Shown here one piece after another: positions 1 to 7,640 of a stretch of DNA of 36,966 nucleotides. The stretch is from a virus. The DNA is taken from IMG/VR virus record IMGVR_UViG_3300045965_000031, positions 1 through 36,966 of that record; one strand, written 5' to 3'. The position numbers and the translations under genes are program-made. Below the pieces are notes generated by a model. It ran no database searches. It was not told the DNA's origin and saw only the letters and a list, made by a program, of their open reading frames with translations. The first letter of the stretch is position 1. Each line of letters begins with the position of its first letter.

Positions 1-127
1 GCGACGAAACTGGCCGAAGCGCCGCCCGACGATATCGTGATCGTCACCGAGGGCATCGAGGACGGGCTCACCATGGCCTGCGCCGAGCCGGCCTGGCGCG
101 TCATCGCCGCCGTGTCGCTCGGCAACG
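1..127. repeat. Terminal direct repeat, left copy
   Basis: Bases 1-127 are identical to 36840-36966. The primase reading frame continues without a break across the join, so the overlap marks one circular or circularly permuted molecule of 36,839 bp. A length of exactly 127 equals a k-mer size often used by de Bruijn assemblers, so the repeat is more likely an assembly overlap than a physical phage terminal repeat. Confidence 0.95.
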
Positions 128-450
128 TGGTCAATCTGCGTTTGCCCGAGCAGCTCAAGCATATCGTTTTCATGGCGCAGAATGACGACGGCGACGACGC
201 GAAAGCCAATCTGCGTCGTGGGCTCAATCATCTGATCCGCCGTCACGGCATCGTGCGCGTGGCCGAGGTGCCGCAGGGTTTCAAGGACGTGAACGACGTC
301 GCGCAGCACAACGAGCGAGTCCTGGCTGCGCGATTCCGAGAGGTGACCGACCCGGCCGCGGATTGCAACGGACTTCCAACCCCTGCCGTTGAATCACACG
401 ACCCGGCCGGGTCGGTCGCCGCCCCGATGCAGAGCGAGCGTTCGGCATGA
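1..450 (+). CDS. DNA primase, Toprim domain (3' part; gene begins at 36084)
   Basis: C-terminal 149 codons of a 401-residue primase-like protein whose first 252 codons lie at the right edge of the window (ATG 36084). This part holds the Toprim fold. The acidic motif VTEGIEDG has its Glu at residue 269 of the joined protein. The second motif, MAQNDDGDD, has its acidic residues at 314-317, and a KDVND motif follows. These match Toprim primases of phages that make RNA primers at the fork. The stop overlaps the start of the helicase gene (ATGA, 447-450), so the two are translationally coupled and probably act together. Any gene call beginning at position 37 is only the truncated frame. Confidence 0.85.
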   Translation, partial: ATKLAEAPPDDIVIVTEGIEDGLTMACAEPAWRVIAAVSLGNVVNLRLPEQLKHIVFMAQNDDGDDAKANLRRGLNHLIRRHGIVRVAEVPQGFKDVNDVAQHNERVLAARFREVTDPAADCNGLPTPAVESHDPAGSVAAPMQSERSA

Positions 451-2390
451 GCGCCGACGAGCCCGCCGGCCCGCCGCCGCCGGTCGACGGTGCGACCGTG
501 CACCACCTCGCCGACTTCGTACAGAAATCCGGCGAGCGCACCGAGCCCGCGCCCGAGCCGGCGCCCAAGGCCGAGCGCAGCCGGCGCAAGCCCAAGGATC
601 CGGCGCCCGACTCGGCGCCAGGCGACGCGCCGCCGGTTATCATTCGCTACCCGTACAAGGACCCGAAGAACGCCGACGGACTTTGGGATGATTGCCCGGT
701 GCAGCCGCTGGGCGTGAACGGCGGCGACGCGCATTACCTCGACGCGCTCGGGCAGTATCGCGTGTTGAGCGCCGCCGATCACAGCCGGCTCGGGCTGATC
801 AAGCTGTTCGCGCCCAAGAGCGGCTATCTGCTCGAGCGCTGGCCGCGCATCAAGGACGGCGAGGTCAAGGGCTTTGCGCCCGAGCTGGCGCAAGGCGACA
901 TGCAGGACGCCGCGGCGCGCAAGGGCATCTGCAACCCCTCCAATATCCGCGGGCCCGGCGCCTGGCGCGGCGCCGGCGACAGCCTGATCTGGCATTGCGG
1001 CGACGCCATCCTGATCGACGGCCAGGAGCACAAGCCCGGGCTGATCGACGGCTATGTGTATCCGGCCGGCAAGAAGCTGCTGCGCCCGGCGCCCGCGCCG
1101 GATCCGGCCGCGATCGACGAATTGCGCCGCCTGCTGCAGGCCTGGAACTGGCAGCGCGACGAGCTGGCCGTGCAACTGCTGCTCGGCTGGATTGCCGCCG
1201 GCATGCTGGGCGGCGCGCTCGACTGGCGCCCGAACATCTGGATTACCGGCGACTATTCGACCGGCAAGAGCACCCTGCATGACGTGCTGAAGCACGTCAT
1301 GGGCCCGGAGGGCATGATTGCCGTGGCCGACACTACGGCCGCCGGCATCTACCAGAAGCTCGGGCACTCGACTCTGCCGGTCGCGGTCGACGAGCTCGAG
1401 AACGAAACCGACAACAGCAAAGCCGAAGCGGTGCTGAAGCTGGCGCGCAAGGCGAGTTCGGGTGCCGTCATGCTGCGCGGCGGCAGCGATCACAAGGGCA
1501 CCGAGTTCCTGGCCCGCGCCTGTTTCATGTTCTCGTCGATCCTGCTGCTCGGCCTGCTGCCGGCCGACCGCTCGCGGCTCGCCATCCTCGAGCTAAACCC
1601 GCTCGGCGATCGGCAAAAGCCGCCGATCGACCCGAAGCGCCTGGCCGAAATCGGCACACATCTGCGCGGCCGGCTGGCGCGCAATTTCGGGCGGCTGCTG
1701 CCGACCTTCAACTTCTACCGGGCCCAGCTACCAGGCTTGAGCGGACGCAGCGCGGACCAGTTCTGCACCCTGCTCGCCTGCGCCGACCTGGCGCTCGGCG
1801 ACGCGACGCCTGACGATCCCCAGGCGGTCGAGCCCTACGTGTCGGCGCTCGTCGCCATGCGGCTCGAGCACGAAAGCGACGAGCTGCCCGAGTTCCAGCG
1901 CGCGATCGACCATCTCGAGACATCGACCGTGCTGCGCGACGGCAAGCCGCGCACCATCGGCGAGTGGATCCATCTGCGCGAAAAGCAGGTCGAGGCCGAC
2001 GAGGTGCTGGGTGCCTATGGCTTGAAGATCATCTGGCAATCGCCCGGCCTCGATGAACAGGGCAAGCCCTTGCCGGTCGAGCGCTACCTGTTCGTGGCGA
2101 CCGCGCACCAGGCGCTCGCCAAGCTGTTCGAGAATTCGCGCTGGCGTTCGCCGGCGGGGGTTTCAGGGGTATGGACCCAGGCCCTTGCCCGTTCTTACGC
2201 GCCGCTTGCCGACAACAATGGCGTGGCCGTGCTCGACCGCGCCGGCCAGCCGGTCATACGCCACGCCTTGCGTAATGTCCGCACCTGGCTCGAGGGGCGC
2301 TGGCAGCGCGGCACGGCGGTGCCTTGGGCGCTGGTTCAGCAGCCGACCGATGCACACGAGCAACAGCCGATGCAGGCGGGCAACAAATGA
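447..2390 (+). CDS. Phage replicative helicase/ATPase (P-loop)
   Basis: A 647-residue protein starting at an ATG that overlaps the primase stop. The first ~70 residues are rich in Pro, Ala and Lys and look disordered. A Walker A motif, GDYSTGKST, lies at residues 268-276. A Walker B-like strand, LPVAVDELEN, has its Asp-Glu at 315-316. A hydrophobic block around SSILLLGLLPADRSRL then resembles the arginine-finger region of superfamily 3 or primase-associated ATPases. Pairing with a Toprim primase is typical of phage replication modules and supports DNA unwinding at the origin. Helicase activity is inferred from the motifs and the neighbour, and the exact ATPase clade is uncertain. Confidence 0.75.
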   Translation: MSADEPAGPPPPVDGATVHHLADFVQKSGERTEPAPEPAPKAERSRRKPKDPAPDSAPGDAPPVIIRYPYKDPKNADGLWDDCPVQPLGVNGGDAHYLDALGQYRVLSAADHSRLGLIKLFAPKSGYLLERWPRIKDGEVKGFAPELAQGDMQDAAARKGICNPSNIRGPGAWRGAGDSLIWHCGDAILIDGQEHKPGLIDGYVYPAGKKLLRPAPAPDPAAIDELRRLLQAWNWQRDELAVQLLLGWIAAGMLGGALDWRPNIWITGDYSTGKSTLHDVLKHVMGPEGMIAVADTTAAGIYQKLGHSTLPVAVDELENETDNSKAEAVLKLARKASSGAVMLRGGSDHKGTEFLARACFMFSSILLLGLLPADRSRLAILELNPLGDRQKPPIDPKRLAEIGTHLRGRLARNFGRLLPTFNFYRAQLPGLSGRSADQFCTLLACADLALGDATPDDPQAVEPYVSALVAMRLEHESDELPEFQRAIDHLETSTVLRDGKPRTIGEWIHLREKQVEADEVLGAYGLKIIWQSPGLDEQGKPLPVERYLFVATAHQALAKLFENSRWRSPAGVSGVWTQALARSYAPLADNNGVAVLDRAGQPVIRHALRNVRTWLEGRWQRGTAVPWALVQQPTDAHEQQPMQAGNK

Positions 2391-2394
2391 CCAC

Positions 2395-2435
2395 AAAATG
2401 CTGCACTGCCGCGTTAAAATGCTGCACTGCCGCGT
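2395..2435. repeat. Two-copy 21-bp tandem repeat
   Basis: A 20-bp unit beginning AAAATGCTGC occurs at 2395-2414 and 2416-2435, separated by one base. It starts five bases after the helicase stop and leads into the nested inverted repeats. A period of two helical turns suits a protein-binding site, but function is unknown. Confidence 0.85.
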
Positions 2436-2441
2436 CAGGCT

Positions 2442-2702
2442 ACGGACTTCATGTAACATCTGAAGTCCGTGGACTTCGTCAATCGTTGTAACAACTTAAG
2501 GCCAAACGGACTAAACGGACTAAACGGACTCCCTCGCGCGTATATACAGCGCGAAACGAGCACCACGAATCACCCGCACCCTTGTTGTGCAGAATTCTCT
2601 TACGCGCGAGGCGAGTCCGTTTAGTCCGTTTAGTCCGTTTGAACCTAACAAGTTGAAGTTAAAGATGAATTCTACGGACTTCAGATGTTACATGAAGTCC
2701 GT
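2442..2702. repeat. Outer inverted repeats of nested dyad region
   Basis: Arm 2442-2470 is the exact reverse complement of arm 2674-2702 (29 bp; one flanking base also pairs). Each arm is itself a hairpin: ACGGACTTCA, a 9-nt loop, then TGAAGTCCGT. The arms bracket a second, inner pair of inverted repeats. The core ACGGACT occurs ten times between 2442 and 2702, ordered forward-reverse, three forward, three reverse, forward-reverse. The symmetry suggests a replication origin or a cooperative operator. The region separates replication genes from terminase genes. Confidence 0.9.
2503..2641. repeat. Inner inverted repeats with 3+3 iterons
   Basis: The left arm 2503-2542 holds three head-to-tail copies of AAACGGACT (2504, 2513, 2522) followed by a CTCGCGCGTA block. 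The right arm 2601-2641 is its reverse complement with a single inserted G, holding AGTCCGTTT at 2614, 2623 and 2632. The centre, 2543-2600, is a 58-bp single-copy stretch. Nine-base spacing puts successive copies slightly less than one helical turn apart, as in many iteron arrays. Confidence 0.9.
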
Positions 2703-2772
2703 AAAGTGTTGTGGTGAATGTCGGGCGAGAGGAAACTGGCGCAAATGGCTGAAAAACCGTTGTTTTGGCACC

Positions 2773-2781
2773 TTATCCACC
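2773..2781 (+). other. DnaA-box-like nonamer
   Basis: TTATCCACC matches eight of nine bases of the bacterial DnaA box TTATCCACA. It sits about 70 bp right of the nested dyads. Alone it is weak evidence; next to the iteron-like repeats it slightly favours an origin function for the region. Confidence 0.35.
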
Positions 2782-2808
2782 GCGCCCGCTGCTGCAGGGC
2801 CCAGGATC

Positions 2809-2835
2809 GGTTGCGAACGCGAGGCGTTCGCAACC
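2809..2835 (+). promoter_or_regulatory. 12-bp perfect hairpin just upstream of the terminase-region start
   Basis: GGTTGCGAACGC, loop GAG, GCGTTCGCAACC: a perfect 12-bp stem ending immediately before the GAGG ribosome-binding site (2836-2839) of the gene at 2846. No T-run follows, so it is not a standard terminator. It may protect or attenuate the message, or tune ribosome entry. Confidence 0.6.
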
Positions 2836-2845
2836 GAGGTGCGCC

Positions 2846-3487
2846 GTGATCGACCGCCGGCCGGATCCGACGCGGCCCGGGCTCACCGCCGCGGCCGAGG
2901 CCGTGCTGCCCGAGGCGCTCGAGGCGCCGATCGAGGCCGAGGCCGAGCAGCTCGGCCTGCTGCCGCTATCGCCAGCCCGCAACGACGCCGGCCAGGCGGT
3001 CAACCGCCATGGCCGTCCGGTCGGCAGCCGGGCGAAACGCACTGAAGCCTGGGTCGATTTCCTGCTGTCGCGCTATCGCTCGCCGCTGGTCGGCATGGCC
3101 GAGCTCTACTCGCGCCCGGTCGCCGAGCTGGCCAAGGAGCTGGCCTGCAGCACGCATGAGGCGATGCAGCTCCAGCTCAACGCCATGCGCGACCTGGCGC
3201 CCTACCTGCACCAGCGTCTGCCGCAGGCGCTCCAGGTCCAGGTCGAGAGCGCCATTCCGCTGGTCCTGGCGGTCATGCCGGCCGGCGCGCATGCCGCGGG
3301 CAGTATCGAGCAGGATCAAGACCTTATCCCGCTGCTGCCGGGCGAAATTGCACGCGGCGAGTTGCACGCGTCGCCGAATGGCGAGGCGAAACAAGGGGAT
3401 AGCGCCAACGGGCAATTCCGTAGCCAGGAACCGCCGGAGCCCGAATCGCCGGCTGCGGCGCCGCCGGCGCGCGAGCCCGAACCATGA
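2846..3487 (+). CDS. Putative terminase small subunit / DNA-packaging protein
   Basis: A 213-residue protein. I chose GTG 2846 because GAGG lies six bases upstream; an in-frame ATG at 2765 would run through the hairpin. A central conserved-looking block includes GRPVGSRAKRTEAWVDFLLS and a helical stretch with SRPVAELAKELACS, which resembles proteins encoded just before TerL in other podoviruses. The C-terminus is Pro/Glu-rich and probably disordered. Small terminases recognise packaging DNA and load the large subunit. The call rests on position and partial resemblance, not on a clear HTH signature. Confidence 0.5.
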   Translation: MIDRRPDPTRPGLTAAAEAVLPEALEAPIEAEAEQLGLLPLSPARNDAGQAVNRHGRPVGSRAKRTEAWVDFLLSRYRSPLVGMAELYSRPVAELAKELACSTHEAMQLQLNAMRDLAPYLHQRLPQALQVQVESAIPLVLAVMPAGAHAAGSIEQDQDLIPLLPGEIARGELHASPNGEAKQGDSANGQFRSQEPPEPESPAAAPPAREPEP

Positions 3488-3738
3488 ACCGCCCGAGCTG
3501 CTCGAGCCGCACCACCCGCAGGCTGGTCGGCGCCCCGGTCGGCCTGGCGGCTCGCGCCCGCCGGCCGGCCGGGCCGTCGCCAACCCTGGCGCGGCCGGCC
3601 GGCGGTTTGCGCGCCAGCCCAGGGCGCGGCCGGGGGGGCCTTGACAGGCCGCGGCGTGTAAGGAGCCCGGCATTCGACCGCGCCCGCTTACCTGTGCGGA
3701 AAAACTCATGCGCATGGGGGTGGGGGTCCGGGGCATGA
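3484..3738 (+). CDS. Possible small Arg/Pro/Gly-rich protein
   Basis: An 84-codon frame whose ATG overlaps the previous stop (ATGA) and whose own TGA overlaps the ATG of TerL at 3735. This perfect two-sided coupling is the reason to list it. The product is very rich in Arg, Pro, Gly and Ser and has no recognisable fold, which is also what a chance frame in GC-rich DNA looks like. It may serve mainly to carry ribosomes from 3487 to the TerL start. I do not recognise the protein. Confidence 0.35.
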   Translation: MNRPSCSSRTTRRLVGAPVGLAARARRPAGPSPTLARPAGGLRASPGRGRGGLDRPRRVRSPAFDRARLPVRKNSCAWGWGSGA

Positions 3739-5228
3739 CCACGGTCAAGCCGGATCCCTTCACCGGGCCGCCGCCCGCCTCGCTCGACATGACCAGCTTT
3801 GCCTTCCGGGCGCCCGGCCCGGTGTGCAACGCGTTCTTCACCGACCGCTCGCCGGTGAGCTGCATCATGGGCCCGGTCGGCAGCGGCAAGACATCGGCGA
3901 GCCTGCTCAAATCCGTCTGGGTCGCCGCCGAGCAACCGCGCTCGCCGATCGACGGGCGGCGGCGCTGCAAGTTCGCCGTGATCCGCGACACCTATCCGGC
4001 GCTCGAGAAAACCACGCTGGCGACATGGTTCAACTGGATCCCGCGCAGCGCCGGCCAGTTCCGCGCCGAGCCGCCGCCGACGCATTGGCTCGTGTTCGAC
4101 CTGGGCCCCGCCGGTCTGGTCGACCTCATGGTCGAGTTCATTGCGCTCGGCGAGCACCGCGTCGAGGACGTCATGCGCGGCTGGGAGGGCACCGCGAGCT
4201 ATCTCAACGAGGCCGACCGCCTGCCGCCCGACGTGCTCACCTATGTGCGCTCGCGCGTCGGGCGCTACCCGCCCAAGTTTCACGGCGGCTCGCGGCCCGG
4301 CATGGTGTGGTGCGACATGAACGCGCCCGACACGGAAAACTGGACCTATGACAGCTTCGTCGCGCAGCGCCCGGCCGACTGGAAATTCTTTCGCCAGCCG
4401 CCCGGGCTCGATCCCCGGGCCGAGAACGTCAAGCAATTGCCCGAGGGCTATTACGACAACCTCATGAGCAATGCCGACTGGTGGGTGCGTCGTTTCGTGC
4501 GCAACGAGTTCGGCTACTCGCGCGACGGCAAGCCGGTGTTCCCGGAATTCAACGACGCGCGCCACGTCAGCGAGCACGAGCTGGCACCGATCCCCGGCCT
4601 GCCGCTGATCATCGGCGCCGACGCCGGGCTCAGGCCGGCCGGCGTCATCGCCCAGCGCGACGCGTTCGGGCAATGGCGCGTGCTCGACGAGCTGGTCGGC
4701 GAGGACATGGGCGCGCACCGCTTCGCCGAGCAGCTCGCGCGCAAGCTGGCCGAGCGCTATCGCGGTTTTCCGCTCAAAGCCTTTTGCGATCCGACCGCCG
4801 AGGCGCGCTCGGCCACCGACGAGGGCACCTGGGTCGAGGGCGTGTTCGGCGAATCCGGCATTCGCTTCCGCGCCGCGCCGACCAACCTGCTGCAGCCCCG
4901 GCTCGAGGCCGTGCGCGGCGTGCTCAACCGCACCATCGACGGCACAAGGCCGGGCCTCATCCTGTCGCCGCGCTGCAAGGTCATGCGCAAGGCGATGAAT
5001 TCCGGCTACCGCTATCGCCGCTTCTTGCTCGCCGGCGAGAACCGCTACGACGACCGGCCCGACAAGAACGAGTTTTCGCACCCCGTCGACGCGCTGCAAT
5101 ACGCGCTGCTCGGCGGCGGCGAGTTTTTCGAGGTGCGCAAGCGCACGCAGCAACACCGCCAGCACGCGCGCCCGATCGTCGCGCGCCACGAGTTCGACCC
5201 GTTCGACCACCGGAGGGCCCGCGCATGA
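3735..5228 (+). CDS. Terminase large subunit (TerL)
   Basis: A 497-residue packaging motor from ATG 3735 (an upstream ATG at 3708 would add nine residues). The N-terminal ATPase has Walker A GPVGSGKT at residues 46-53 and a Walker B-like strand ending NEAD, with its Glu near residue 159. The C-terminal RNase H-like nuclease shows acidic motifs IIGADAG (Asp296), FCDPTAE (Asp352) and HPVDALQYAL (Asp452). It pumps DNA into the prohead through the portal and cuts the concatemer. The start is coupled to the upstream frame by ATGA, and the stop overlaps the next gene in the same way. Confidence 0.92.
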   Translation: MTTVKPDPFTGPPPASLDMTSFAFRAPGPVCNAFFTDRSPVSCIMGPVGSGKTSASLLKSVWVAAEQPRSPIDGRRRCKFAVIRDTYPALEKTTLATWFNWIPRSAGQFRAEPPPTHWLVFDLGPAGLVDLMVEFIALGEHRVEDVMRGWEGTASYLNEADRLPPDVLTYVRSRVGRYPPKFHGGSRPGMVWCDMNAPDTENWTYDSFVAQRPADWKFFRQPPGLDPRAENVKQLPEGYYDNLMSNADWWVRRFVRNEFGYSRDGKPVFPEFNDARHVSEHELAPIPGLPLIIGADAGLRPAGVIAQRDAFGQWRVLDELVGEDMGAHRFAEQLARKLAERYRGFPLKAFCDPTAEARSATDEGTWVEGVFGESGIRFRAAPTNLLQPRLEAVRGVLNRTIDGTRPGLILSPRCKVMRKAMNSGYRYRRFLLAGENRYDDRPDKNEFSHPVDALQYALLGGGEFFEVRKRTQQHRQHARPIVARHEFDPFDHRRARA

Positions 5229-5422
5229 TCGGCCTGCTTGTTACGCTGTTGATCGTCGTCATCGTCATCGGCGCCATCTGGTATCTGCTCGAGCTGCTGC
5301 CGCTCGATCCGACATTCAAGCAGGTGGCGAAAGTCATCCTGCTGGTGATCATCGTGCTGATTCTGATTTCGGCATTGCTCGGCTATCTGCCCGGCCCGGG
5401 CCTGCCGAAATCGTGGTGTTGA
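5225..5422 (+). CDS. Small two-TM membrane protein (Thivi_2564-like; holin candidate)
   Basis: A 65-residue protein coupled to TerL by ATGA. Two strongly hydrophobic stretches (about residues 3-22 and 37-56) flank a short polar linker, LELLPLDPTFKQ. The pattern resembles the small Thivi_2564 family membrane proteins of bacteria and phages. Length and topology also fit a class II holin, although the gene sits far from any lysozyme. Location is the inner membrane; the role in lysis is only a guess. Confidence 0.65.
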   Translation: MIGLLVTLLIVVIVIGAIWYLLELLPLDPTFKQVAKVILLVIIVLILISALLGYLPGPGLPKSWC

Positions 5423-5427
5423 GATCC

Positions 5428-6288
5428 ATGCCAAAATTCTTCTGCATCTATCACGGCAATTGCGCCGATGGATTCGCTTCGGCATGGATCGTGCGCCATG
5501 TGCTTAGCGAAGAAAATGTCGACTTCCATGCGGGCGTCTACCAAGACCCGCCGCCAAAAGTGAGCGGGCGGAATGTCATCATGGTGGACTTCAGCTACAA
5601 GCGCCCCGTGCTCGAGCAGATGGCGCAATCAGCAAACGCCATTTTGATCTTGGATCATCACAAGACCGCTGAGGAAGATCTTCACGACTTGCCACCGCCG
5701 CTGCCTTTCCGGGAATGGAGAAAAAATCCGGCCGGCTGTTCGGCGCTTTTCGATCTGACCAAATCCGGCGCGGGCCTGACCTGGGATTACATGTGCGTTG
5801 GATACCGCCGCCCTGATCTGATCAACCACATCGAGGATCGTGACCTGTGGCGCTTTGCGTTGGAAGGAACGCGGGAGATTCAGGCGAATGTCTTTTCGTG
5901 GCCCTATGATTTTGAGGTTTGGGATCGGCTGATGCGGACGCCAGTCAAGAATCTACGGGCCGAAGGCGAGGCCATCGAGCGGAAACATTTCAAGGATATC
6001 GATGAGCTGATTCGGGTCGTGACGCGCCGCATGAAGATCGGCGGTTACATCGTTCCGGTTGCCAACCTGCCTTACACGCTGACGAGCGACGCTGGCCATA
6101 AGCTCGCCAGCAACGAGCCCTTCGCCGCCTGCTATTGGGATACGCCCGAAGGCCGGGTGTTCTCGCTGCGCTCGCGCCCTGATGGCGTCGATGTATCGGA
6201 AATCGCCAAGCAGTACGGCGGCGGCGGGCACAAGAACGCGGCCGGCTTCCGCGTTTCATTCGATCAATTGGAGCAGTTTTTGCCATGA
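5428..6288 (+). CDS. DHH/DHHA1-family phosphoesterase
   Basis: A 286-residue protein from ATG 5428, six bases after the previous stop. Visible motifs, in order: YHGNCADGF (residues 8-16), MVDFSY with its Asp at 54, LDHHKT with DHH at 76-78, an HIEDRDLW acidic motif, and the DHHA1 signature GGGGHKNAAG at 264-273. These residues bind two metal ions in the NrnA/RecJ superfamily, which cleaves short RNAs, pAp, linear dinucleotides or ssDNA ends. By eye its G+C is clearly lower than that of its neighbours, which suggests recent acquisition. Possible roles are nucleotide recycling or removal of a host signalling nucleotide; the substrate is unknown. Confidence 0.88.
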   Translation: MPKFFCIYHGNCADGFASAWIVRHVLSEENVDFHAGVYQDPPPKVSGRNVIMVDFSYKRPVLEQMAQSANAILILDHHKTAEEDLHDLPPPLPFREWRKNPAGCSALFDLTKSGAGLTWDYMCVGYRRPDLINHIEDRDLWRFALEGTREIQANVFSWPYDFEVWDRLMRTPVKNLRAEGEAIERKHFKDIDELIRVVTRRMKIGGYIVPVANLPYTLTSDAGHKLASNEPFAACYWDTPEGRVFSLRSRPDGVDVSEIAKQYGGGGHKNAAGFRVSFDQLEQFLP

Positions 6289-6533
6289 GCGGAGATCCAC
6301 GCATGAGCAAGACCGACCAGGCCGAGCTCGACGCCGCATGGCCGAAGGCCGCCATGCCGGAAATCACCGTGCCGCTGAAAACCGTCATGATGCAGTGGCT
6401 CGAGGAAACCGCCCGGCTCAACAACCGCACCCCGGTCGAGGAAGTGCAGCGGCTGATCGCCGAAGCCTGGCGCCTCGACCCGCACCGGCTCGCCAAGGGC
6501 GCCAGCGAGCCCTACCGGAAATCGCCGCCATGA
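6285..6533 (+). CDS. Small protein with ribbon-helix-helix-like pattern
   Basis: 82 codons from ATG 6285 (ATGA overlap with the DHH gene). A second ATG at 6303, eight bases after GGAG, would give 76 residues and may be the real start. The core has a short strand, EITVPL, then two helices (MMQWLEETARLN and PVEEVQRLIAEAWRL), an order that resembles MetJ/Arc-type DNA-binding proteins. No specific family is recognised, so a regulatory role is inference. Confidence 0.55.
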   Translation: MSGDPRMSKTDQAELDAAWPKAAMPEITVPLKTVMMQWLEETARLNNRTPVEEVQRLIAEAWRLDPHRLAKGASEPYRKSPP

Positions 6534-6919
6534 GCGAGGCCGACCGGCTGCGCGCCATCGCCGCGCTGTGCCACGAGGCGCAACGCGTGTGGTGCACGCT
6601 CAATGACTGGCTGCCGGTCATGCCGGCCTGGGAGGAAGCGCCGGCGGAACTGCAGCGCGAGGCGCTCGACACCGTGATCAAGCTGATCAAGCACCCAGGC
6701 ATGAGCGCCGCCGATTTCCACAACGATTCGGTCGAGCTCGCCCGCCGCCGTGGCTGGACCTATGGGCCGGTGCATGATCCCGGCCTGAAGCAGACACCGC
6801 ACCTGCTGCCCTGGCACAAGCTGGGTTATGCGCAGCAATCGCTCGACGGGCTGGTCGTGGCCATCGTGCGGGCCACCGAAACCGGCATCGCGCCGCCGGT
6901 CGAGGGCGTGGCGCAATGA
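6530..6919 (+). CDS. RyR-domain-like phage protein
   Basis: A 129-residue protein from ATG 6530, overlapping the previous stop. The segment from FHNDSVELARRRGW through WTYGPVHDPGLKQTPHLLPW resembles the RyR repeat domain found in many small phage and bacterial proteins, whose hallmark is GW-x-YGPV-x-D. The domain is often linked to nucleotide or ligand sensing, but phage versions are uncharacterised. It belongs to the accessory run between TerL and portal. Confidence is moderate for the domain and low for any function. Confidence 0.55.
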   Translation: MSEADRLRAIAALCHEAQRVWCTLNDWLPVMPAWEEAPAELQREALDTVIKLIKHPGMSAADFHNDSVELARRRGWTYGPVHDPGLKQTPHLLPWHKLGYAQQSLDGLVVAIVRATETGIAPPVEGVAQ

Positions 6920-7170
6920 GCGACCGGCGCATGCCATCGGGCCTGATGTTCCGCGAGGCCGCGCGCCACGCCCAGGCCTGGTGGGATTTGCGCGGGCGTT
7001 TCCTCATCCGCAATCCCGAGTTTCAAGACCCCGACTTGGGCGTGCCGTCGGGCATCCTGCGCGGCCTGCCGTTCATGCAGCTCACCCGCAAGGAGATCCT
7101 GCGCGTGGTCGAAGTCTGGGATCAGAACCACGGGCCGGCGCTGGTCGCCGGCCGGCCGGCGACGGAGTAG
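6916..7170 (+). CDS. Hypothetical phage protein, 84 aa
   Basis: Coupled to the previous gene by ATGA and followed after a 5-bp gap by the next GTG start. The sequence is Trp/Arg-rich in its first half (HAQAWWDLRGRF) and has an amphipathic helix, LTRKEILRVVEVWDQN. No TM segment, signal or known family is visible. Dense packing with neighbours supports it as a real gene. Confidence 0.6.
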   Translation: MSDRRMPSGLMFREAARHAQAWWDLRGRFLIRNPEFQDPDLGVPSGILRGLPFMQLTRKEILRVVEVWDQNHGPALVAGRPATE

Positions 7171-7175
7171 GCGCC

Positions 7176-7640
7176 GTGCGGGCCCGGCTCAGCTTCGATC
7201 GTCCGCGCATTGCCGCCTGGCTGTGCCGCTTTCCCGCGCTGCCGCGCTATCCGCGCGCCGATGAAATCGTCGTCGCGCTCGAGCTCGACGACCAGCGCCG
7301 GCCGGGCGCCCGCGGCTATGTCTGGTACAGCGCCATGCAGGAGCCGAAGGGTGCGCTGTGCCTGCATCTGGCGATCGACTGCCGCCTGCACGGGCTGTGG
7401 TCGCGCGAGGTGCTGCACGATATCGAGCGGCTGCCGTACCTGCTCGGCTATCGCTGGCTGTTCGCCGGCGGCATGACACCGCCGGCCGAGGCCATGGCGC
7501 AGGCCGCCGGCTGGCAGCAGGCGCCGGGCGGCATCTGGTACACCGAACTGCCGGGACTCTGGGGGAGTTATCATGGGCCAGATCATCAAAGCGATTCTGT
7601 CGCCGATCACCTCGCTGGTATCGGCGTTCACGGGCGGTGA
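7176..7640 (+). CDS. Putative GNAT-like acetyltransferase fold protein
   Basis: A 154-residue protein from GTG 7176, chosen because GGAG lies eight bases upstream at 7164-7167. The pattern LHGLWSREVLHDIERLPYL, then GYRWLFAGGM and a final AMAQAAGWQQ, resembles the CoA-binding loop, helix and C-terminal 'ageing-loop' of GNAT proteins encoded near portal genes in some podoviruses. Canonical acetyl-CoA residues are not clear. It overlaps the next gene by 68 bp, and its last ~22 residues share DNA with that gene. Confidence 0.5.
   Translation: MRARLSFDRPRIAAWLCRFPALPRYPRADEIVVALELDDQRRPGARGYVWYSAMQEPKGALCLHLAIDCRLHGLWSREVLHDIERLPYLLGYRWLFAGGMTPPAEAMAQAAGWQQAPGGIWYTELPGLWGSYHGPDHQSDSVADHLAGIGVHGR

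Noticed and set aside
2587-3045. Plus-strand frame through the nested repeats (SPFSPFSPF product)
   Set aside because: The repeated residues come only from the iteron DNA, and the frame clashes with the better-supported gene at 2846.
3641-3669. TTGACA followed by TerL, as a promoter
   Set aside because: No acceptable -10 hexamer at 16-18 bp spacing.
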